Below are positions 58,355 to 64,000 of a stretch of DNA of 64,000 nucleotides, piece after piece. Numbering within the stretch: the first letter of the stretch is position 1; every line of letters begins with the position of its first letter. The translations under genes were made by a program, and so were the position numbers. The notes beneath the pieces were generated by a model. The model was given only the letters and a program-made list of their open reading frames with translations, ran no database searches and had not been told where the DNA came from. The DNA comes from Colocasia esculenta (lineage: Eukaryota > Streptophyta > Magnoliopsida > Alismatales > Araceae), in NCBI GenBank assembly GCA_014218235.1, contig JACBKR010001157.1, forward strand, positions 620,001 to 684,000, given 5' to 3'.

Positions 58355-58504
58355 GAGCAATGATGCGTGCCCGGGATTGGCGTCTGGCGCTGCCGCACTG
58401 GGTAGCGCTCGAGCTGCGGCCCTAGCACTACCCAGTGCGGCAACGCCAGCTCAGATGCCCGGGTAAATTATTTGCTCGGACGCCCAGACAATAAGTATTT
58501 CTCT
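58355..58504. mobile_element. GC-rich foldback MITE, probable Mutator type
   Basis: About 150 bases. The left arm GCCCGGGATTGGCGTCTGGC, then GCTGCCGCACTGGGTAGCGC, pairs with the right arm (CTACCCAGTGCGGCAACGCC, then ATGCCCGGG), leaving a loop of about 20 bases. The right end AAGTATTTCTC is identical to that of the element at 2928-3114; the left end GAGCAATGATG matches the expected GAGAAATACTT at 7 of 11. Flanks tttctcatg (58346-58354) and tttctaatg (58505-58513) agree at 8 of 9 bases. The core is unrelated to the other two elements. Confidence 0.65.
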
Positions 58505-58513
58505 TTTCTAATG

Positions 58514-59755
58514 TGCAGGATCTATACCCCCAGGTCATATATGAGCAGGATCCTAGTTTTCAGGACGTATGGCCTAGCTAGGTTTCCCATTTCATGTTCG
58601 TGATGTAGAACCAGCTAGCAATTAGTTAACGGCTATGAGAGAGGAATTTTCTGAAGCACTACCGCAACCCATGCCAAGTCCATAGTTCTCTAACTCGTCT
58701 CTTCTCTATATTGAATGGATGCTGTCTTGGAACACAGGGAAAACTACTGTTTGGCACTTATATATCCTAATCACTAGTAGGGCTACTGTGCTTGTCACCA
58801 GTACCAGACTCATGTTATACTCTCAACTCAGCTCCTCTACACTGATCAGTTGACGGGTTCTCTGGCATGTACTGTCGACAGTTAGGGTTTTTAAGGATGT
58901 TCGTACTAGCTAGCTACGTACTGTACACTTGTCGTGCCAAGCACAATGTTCACACTAAACTGTATTTGCAATTGAGAGGGGCCTTCTGATACGGTGCAAT
59001 AACCCTCAAGAGGACCAAACTCTAACTGGGCTCGTCTCCCCATTGAGTTGATGGTTCATGAATGAGGTGGGTTTAAAATTAGATTCTTAATCCTTGATCG
59101 ATCAGCTACCAGCATGTCTGATATATATGGATAATAAGTTCTGGCTGGTCTTGTTCACCAATCCATCCTACTCCCTTTTGTACTATGAATTTTGCAATTC
59201 TGATTACCTGTAGTAATTGCCATCCTTCTACCTTCCTTAGAATTCATCATGTCCGAATCATAATGATACATATGCATGATCAGGAGAATCTGCTTTAATC
59301 TTACTGGGTCTGGGGATGGAACATTGAAATAAGAGCGCCGTGTCTCCCTTTCTTTCATTACACTATTCACGGCAAGTTCCTGCCAATTTAACTTTTTGCT
59401 TATATATCCTATAACAAGCCTTTTGTTTTTGGCAGAAAGAAGGAAAGAAAGAAAATTCAAGAGAATTAAATGTTATCAAAAAGTGTCCACGAATGTAACC
59501 ACTCACAATCTTTGCCTTCGATTTCTCCGATGTCCTGCAGGCTGCAAGAATATATAAGAACGAAAAAAAAAATTGTGATCAGCTTGGGGGCAAGCTTAAG
59601 TACAAGAAAAAAAGAGAAAAACCCGTCACATCAAGAATTAAGGATTCTATCCTCGAGTAGTGAGGAAGTGGAAAAGGACGGAGGAATGCAATATAACAAG
59701 TAATTGGCAGCAGGATTCTGCATACCCATCACCAATTTCCCACAAGATTCTTTGC
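58514..59755. other. Intergenic sequence, 3' side of the proline-rich gene
   Basis: No gene seen. The portion next to 59756 should contain the 3' UTR of the minus-strand gene. Confidence 0.4.
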
Positions 59756-60997
59756 TTACCATGGCAAGGAAGCATCTTGCAAATACTCCGAGCAGTAGTA
59801 GTCATCAGCGACCTGTTGTTGATCGCTCAACCAAGAAGGCATCTTCATCACCTCATCAGACGAGCCAAGGCCGGCATTACGCACCGTGCCTTCCCCTCCT
59901 CCACGTCTGCTGGCTTCCTGCAACTGCACTTGAGGGCTCACCTCCATCGTCTCTAGAAGATTGCACCACCACACCGTTGTGTCCAAGCTCAACTTGTCGT
60001 TCCACTCCATGTCATGCTGCTCCCCAATGGACCGGATCTCGGCTATCTCCTCGTCACCCATCGCGGGGTGCAGCATCCCGCAGGCAGCTGCAGGCTTTGG
60101 CATATCCTCTATCGTCTGTATAGGCAGCACAGCCGAAGAGGCCGAAGGAACTGCCAGAGCAGGCATACTAGTGATCATAGGGGACATCACAGAATGAGAA
60201 TAAGATGGTGAGGAGGTAGAGGAGGTGGATGAAAGCATTGGTGGGTCGCTACTACCGCTGTAGATCAGGTTTATGTCTATGCTGTTGAAGTCTTGTAGGT
60301 TGAGATTTAGGCCCAAGGGTCTGCTTGGAAGTGTGAGATCAATGAGGTTCCCAGAGATGGGCAGTGGAGCAAGGGAATTGTCGCAAGGCCATGATGAATT
60401 GGGAGGGTAATTAGAGGTAGATGGGAGATAAGGGTTGTCTAAGTAGCTAAATAACATGTTCAAGTTGTCGCCGTAGGAAGGATAGAGACTAGGATTATCT
60501 CTTCCTGTCGTCTCTCTTTGTGGCTCTCGTGAAGAAGGTGGTGGAGGCGGCCGCACTTGTTGCGGTGGTTTCTCTTGCTGAAGACTTTTGATGATCTGCT
60601 GATCTTCCCGTTGTTGCTGTTGTTCGCTTGCTCGTTTCATGGCGGCTCTGTGGAACTTGAGTGCGGTTACAATCTCCCTCCTGGCTTCTGCCATGTTTAT
60701 TAGCCTCTCCTGATAAGGCTTGCTCGTGCAGACTCTTCGCCTGGTTTGTTTTCTAAGTGGAGTCGCCTTCTGATCTTGTGGCAGTTCCTGTTGTGCCTCC
60801 GGTCGCTGATCTCCAACTCCAGGAGCCCCATCTTGGGGTTTCGGATTCATAGCTCCTTTAGGCATGGAGGAACTAAGATGCTTCACGAGGCTCCGGATAT
60901 AAGCACCGGAGAGTTGAGTCTCTTCTTTGAGCCTGCAGGGCCTCTCCAATTCCATGCTCCTGCTGCCATGCCGAGGACTGTCGCACCGGCTTCTCAT
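59756..60997 (-). CDS. Plant-specific Pro/Ser-rich protein (hydroxyproline-rich-glycoprotein-like), unknown function
   Basis: Single-exon frame of 413 residues. I recognise it as one of the plant proteins usually labelled hydroxyproline-rich glycoprotein-like, but no biochemical role is known to me. Two blocks look conserved: [16 protein letters not shown] near residues 29-44, and a basic helix [20 protein letters not shown] continuing to about residue 122. A Gln-rich and Pro-rich middle follows ([17 protein letters not shown]), then Asn/Ser/Leu-rich sequence with [19 protein letters not shown] third block lies near the C-terminus ([20 protein letters not shown], then [10 protein letters not shown]). 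No signal peptide, extensin Ser-Pro4 repeat or membrane segment is visible, so a cell-wall glycoprotein role is doubtful; an intracellular protein, perhaps nuclear, fits the composition better (inference). The Met at 60997 is the first in frame; Met15 could also serve. A CAG/GA-rich leader lies just upstream. Confidence 0.85.
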   Translation of the reverse strand: MRSRCDSPRHGSRSMELERPCRLKEETQLSGAYIRSLVKHLSSSMPKGAMNPKPQDGAPGVGDQRPEAQQELPQDQKATPLRKQTRRRVCTSKPYQERLINMAEARREIVTALKFHRAAMKRASEQQQQREDQQIIKSLQQEKPPQQVRPPPPPSSREPQRETTGRDNPSLYPSYGDNLNMLFSYLDNPYLPSTSNYPPNSSWPCDNSLAPLPISGNLIDLTLPSRPLGLNLNLQDFNSIDINLIYSGSSDPPMLSSTSSTSSPSYSHSVMSPMITSMPALAVPSASSAVLPIQTIEDMPKPAAACGMLHPAMGDEEIAEIRSIGEQHDMEWNDKLSLDTTVWWCNLLETMEVSPQVQLQEASRRGGGEGTVRNAGLGSSDEVMKMPSWLSDQQQVADDYYCSEYLQDASLPW

Positions 60998-61026
60998 CTA
61001 TGAGATTCGGCTGCTGCTGCTGCTGC

Positions 61027-61051
61027 TCTCTCTCTCTCTCTCTCTCTCTCT
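61027..61051. repeat. (CT)n microsatellite in the leader of the Pro/Ser-rich gene
   Basis: Directly upstream of the start codon on the plus strand: CTGCTGCTGCTG followed by about 12 CT repeats. On the gene strand this is a GA run then CAG repeats about 10-50 bases before the ATG. GA tracts at this position are common in plant leaders. Confidence 0.85.
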
Positions 61052-64000
61052 GCGCACTTTCAGAGGAAGAAGCAGGGGGGCGGTGGGTGAGGGAAGGATG
61101 GGAGTCCTTTCTCCGGACGCAAAGTACACTGCTTCTGCAGATTGTGCTGCGAAGGACAGCCCGATCACTTCTATATATAGTAGAGAATACTAGCTGACGT
61201 TCTGGGATTTATGTCTTTCTTTTCTTTTTTCTTTTATGTTCTTTTATACTTTGAGCAGGGATGCATGAGGATTCTTTCCTCTTTCGGAAGGTTTCCAGTA
61301 GAATCCTTCAATAAACCCACTTGCAGACGTAGATTTGAAGCTACCTAAAGGGACCCGAGAGTCTCCAGTTGCAAGTTTTGGGCAAGCCACGAAAACCCAA
61401 CTAGGGCATTCTAAAGAGGTACTTAACACGTCTTGAAATTAGCAGTAGTTCGTCTCCTCTAACAGAAGAGATCGGGTTATAACACTGAAACTTTAAGGAG
61501 AAGAGATGTGATCTAATTGATCTTGACCTCATATTAATAAAATTTAAGCATAAATATGGTGGCCTACAATTAATGGAGTGGCTGACTGGAAAAGTCCTTA
61601 GTATACACCAAGATTTAGAAGGCACTTCGGTCAAATTTCAATATATGTAAATAAATGAGTATAATAATTTCTAAACAAAAAGTTGGCCTGGAGTTGGATC
61701 GTTCTGACTTCTGAGTGAGAACTGGTTCAACGAGATTCAAACAAAGCGGGCATTAAGGGTATCTCAAGAATGCCGGCTCCACCATACATGTGTTATATGG
61801 GACCAGTCTACGGAAGAAGTCCGCAGAGACTACATGGTGCTGACATATATAGGAACCCACCTTTTTCTGATGCAGTCTGATCTCTCCCTCTCTCTCTAGA
61901 TCTCTCTTTCTCTCTCTCCCTCTCTCATTTTCTTTTCATTTGTTTGTCTAATTTTGACCGGAAAATATTGAAATCAAACTCATATGCAGCCAACAAGAAT
62001 GCTGCTGCGACAGAAAACTCCAGCCTTTTCTAACACCATCCCATCATAGGATTGAAGAGAGAATTGCGTACATACAGTAGTTCTTACCCGCCACCTATTT
62101 TTATCGTTTGTGATCTGTTCTTTCACTGTCTCTGTCTGACTTGCTTTCTTAACTATATATTCTTGTTCTTTTCACTTATCACAAGGCCATGTATGGTTCT
62201 CTGTCATGTGGCAGGGTGTCATATAATAGGATTTTCACTTTACAGGCAGCAGTACCATGGAACATGAAGCCTAGAGATCGAGGGAAGCTACTGTTCGGTT
62301 CACTGCTAGCTGTGACTATATATTGTGTGGAATAATTATGTCCATGTCGACGCTCTAACCAGGTTATTAATGCTGTCTCTTTCCCTCCATGTCGTGCCGC
62401 AGTACTCTTCTTTTTTACATATATATCATGGAGTGGAGTGGAAATCGACGACGACTCTGCCATTTGTTGACAAGGAATTAAGTTTGCATGCATGCATGGA
62501 GAGCTCATGAGCGAGCTTGAGGAAATAGGGATTCCCTAATCATGGATGCATGCAGAGAGCTCATTCTCCTACGTACCCAGGATGAGCTACTCCTGTATAT
62601 ATCCATACTCAACCCTTTAGGGTTTGTCTCTGATGAAGATACCCTGCAAGTGATATTTAAACGACTAATATTTTTTCTCAAATCTCTTACCATTCTACAG
62701 AAAACCCAATGATGATAATTAATGTGGTTCTGATTAGAAGTACTATTAATTAATTTCCAGATAACTGAATGAGAAAGTTGGAAGGGATAATTTGATAGTC
62801 ATTTTCCGGTCATGATGCAATCTATTCCAGACATATTAAAGATTGAAAACACGTACAATAATATTACCTGACCAAATCAAAAGTTAGATCTCGGATTTCA
62901 GAGAAGTAAAGAATTCCACCAAACCGGGTCACGCCTTCTATACGAATTATGCAGCGAACAATTAACTAGATAATTAAAGAAAGGGACTTATGGGCAAACA
63001 TATCAAGTTGAGAACAAACTAAAAGAGACGGCCAAGGTCTTCGAGTAGAACCCTGGTTAGTATTCGTTGTTCTAGGAAACCCACCAAAGCCTTCACCCCC
63101 CAATTAAGTGACATTAATCAAGGATTATTTTATCCTATTGATCATCTTTCTACTGCTCTCTCTTCTCTTTGGCATCCATCAAGCGATGCCAGCAGTCTTA
63201 TTTAAGGAGTGACTTAATTAGTTAAGTACTTTGTGTCCTGATTAATTAGATGTGACTTGCTAGGTTCAAACCCCACAAAAGCCAGGATTGTAAGGGCTTA
63301 AAAAAGGAGTTGTAAGGAATATTTTTAAAGGCATGCATGTTTGATAGGTTAGCTAGGTTAATTAGGATGTTTTTCGAGGTCTTTTCTATTTTCTTCAACT
63401 CTAATCAACCAGAGTGGAAAAAGACCATCCTGAGAGCGTACAGTAGTAAACCCCAAGCATTACTAAGCGCATATAAAGCCGCATACACATCTAATGAATG
63501 CAGTATCCAAGTGAAGAGAAGTTTATTGCCATCTGTCTTCTTTGTCCGTGAGAACATATATCCCATTTTTCATATGGGTCTCATCATTGGAGTGCCGGCA
63601 TCATCAAATACAGAAGAAGTTTTCTCTTCAAAAATAAAAAAGAGATAAATGCATCCTGAAATACATAAAAATATCTTGTATATCCCTAAAATCTTAACGT
63701 CATCAAATATATCACATATTTGAATGTATTATATCACAAATATCTTTCCTTCGGTTGAACCCAATCATAGTTTAACCATATATATATTTTGGTTAAGAGT
63801 AGAAAGGAGTAATCTACCCTCATTTTAAAATCTCCTCCTTACCTCCACATCCCTCTCCCCCGTCCTCTCACACATATAACTTTTTTTGGTACGAGTATTT
63901 TCATCTTTTGAAAATTAATTTAACTGTTCCGTTCATATTTTAACAAATATTCCTTAGTAGGTCACGGTTAGTTAATTAACTCAAAGATATAATTGATGTA
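61052..64000. other. Upstream of the Pro/Ser-rich gene and intergenic sequence to the window end
   Basis: The first few hundred bases should contain the promoter of the minus-strand gene; a TATA-like ctatatatag lies at about 61171-61180. Beyond that I see no supported gene. The longest ORF (63337-63648, 103 codons) has no recognisable domain. A CT-rich stretch lies at 61880-61925. Confidence 0.4.

Noticed and set aside
59704..60123. Plus-strand ORF of 139 codons
   Set aside because: Antisense shadow of the Pro/Ser-rich gene, whose own frame runs 413 codons.
63337..63648. 103-codon plus-strand ORF near the window end
   Set aside because: No recognisable domain and AT-rich composition typical of chance ORFs in this region.

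Overview
This window is nuclear DNA from a flowering plant, most likely a commelinid-type monocot. Its unique genes are few, GC-rich and short in introns (the RAF1 and dioxygenase genes have very GC-rich third codon positions). They sit in AT-rich intergenic DNA full of GA/CT and AT microsatellites, MITEs, SINEs, LTR remnants and CACTA elements. The assignment is inferred from gene families and composition; the species cannot be read from the sequence.

Host genes from left to right: a class I LOB-domain (LBD) transcription factor on the minus strand (393-1468, two exons); Rubisco accumulation factor 1 on the plus strand (18307-19653, one exon); a 2-oxoglutarate/Fe(II) dioxygenase of the ACC-oxidase-homolog type on the plus strand (33245-34447, two exons); a doubtful two-exon membrane-protein gene on the minus strand (45766-46923); a frameshifted pectin methylesterase inhibitor-like gene on the minus strand (50996-51627); and a plant-specific proline/serine-rich protein of unknown function on the minus strand (59756-60997). 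They do not form an operon or an obvious metabolic cluster, and each stands alone in repeat-rich DNA.

Mobile DNA dominates. From 22.5 to 28.9 kb lies a decayed CACTA (En/Spm) element carrying a ten-exon Transposase_24-type gene. That gene is broken by a frameshift and a stop, has multiplied Arg/Pro mini-exons, and holds an eight-copy 183-bp tandem array in its last intron. A 0.65-0.73 kb direct repeat abuts both sides of this element. A second, small CACTA element (42.43-44.04 kb) carries fragments of two unrelated host genes, an ABCC transporter ATP-binding domain and a DUF26 cysteine-rich domain, between arrays of short hairpins: a Pack-CACTA. Two LTRs of one Ty3/gypsy-like family lie in opposite orientation (about 13.4-16.7 and 54.2-56.5 kb), and a copia-like LTR remnant lies at about 39.4-41.0 kb.

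Small elements with readable ends include a Mutator-type MITE with a perfect 9-bp target duplication (2928-3114) and two apparent relatives at 57.1 and 58.4 kb with unrelated GC-rich cores. There are also two Tourist-type MITEs with TAA duplications (16806-17173 and 36565-37239), a 104-bp foldback (38258-38361) and a tRNA-like SINE with a 16-bp target duplication (8893-9150). No CRISPR array, canonical tRNA gene or rRNA gene was seen.
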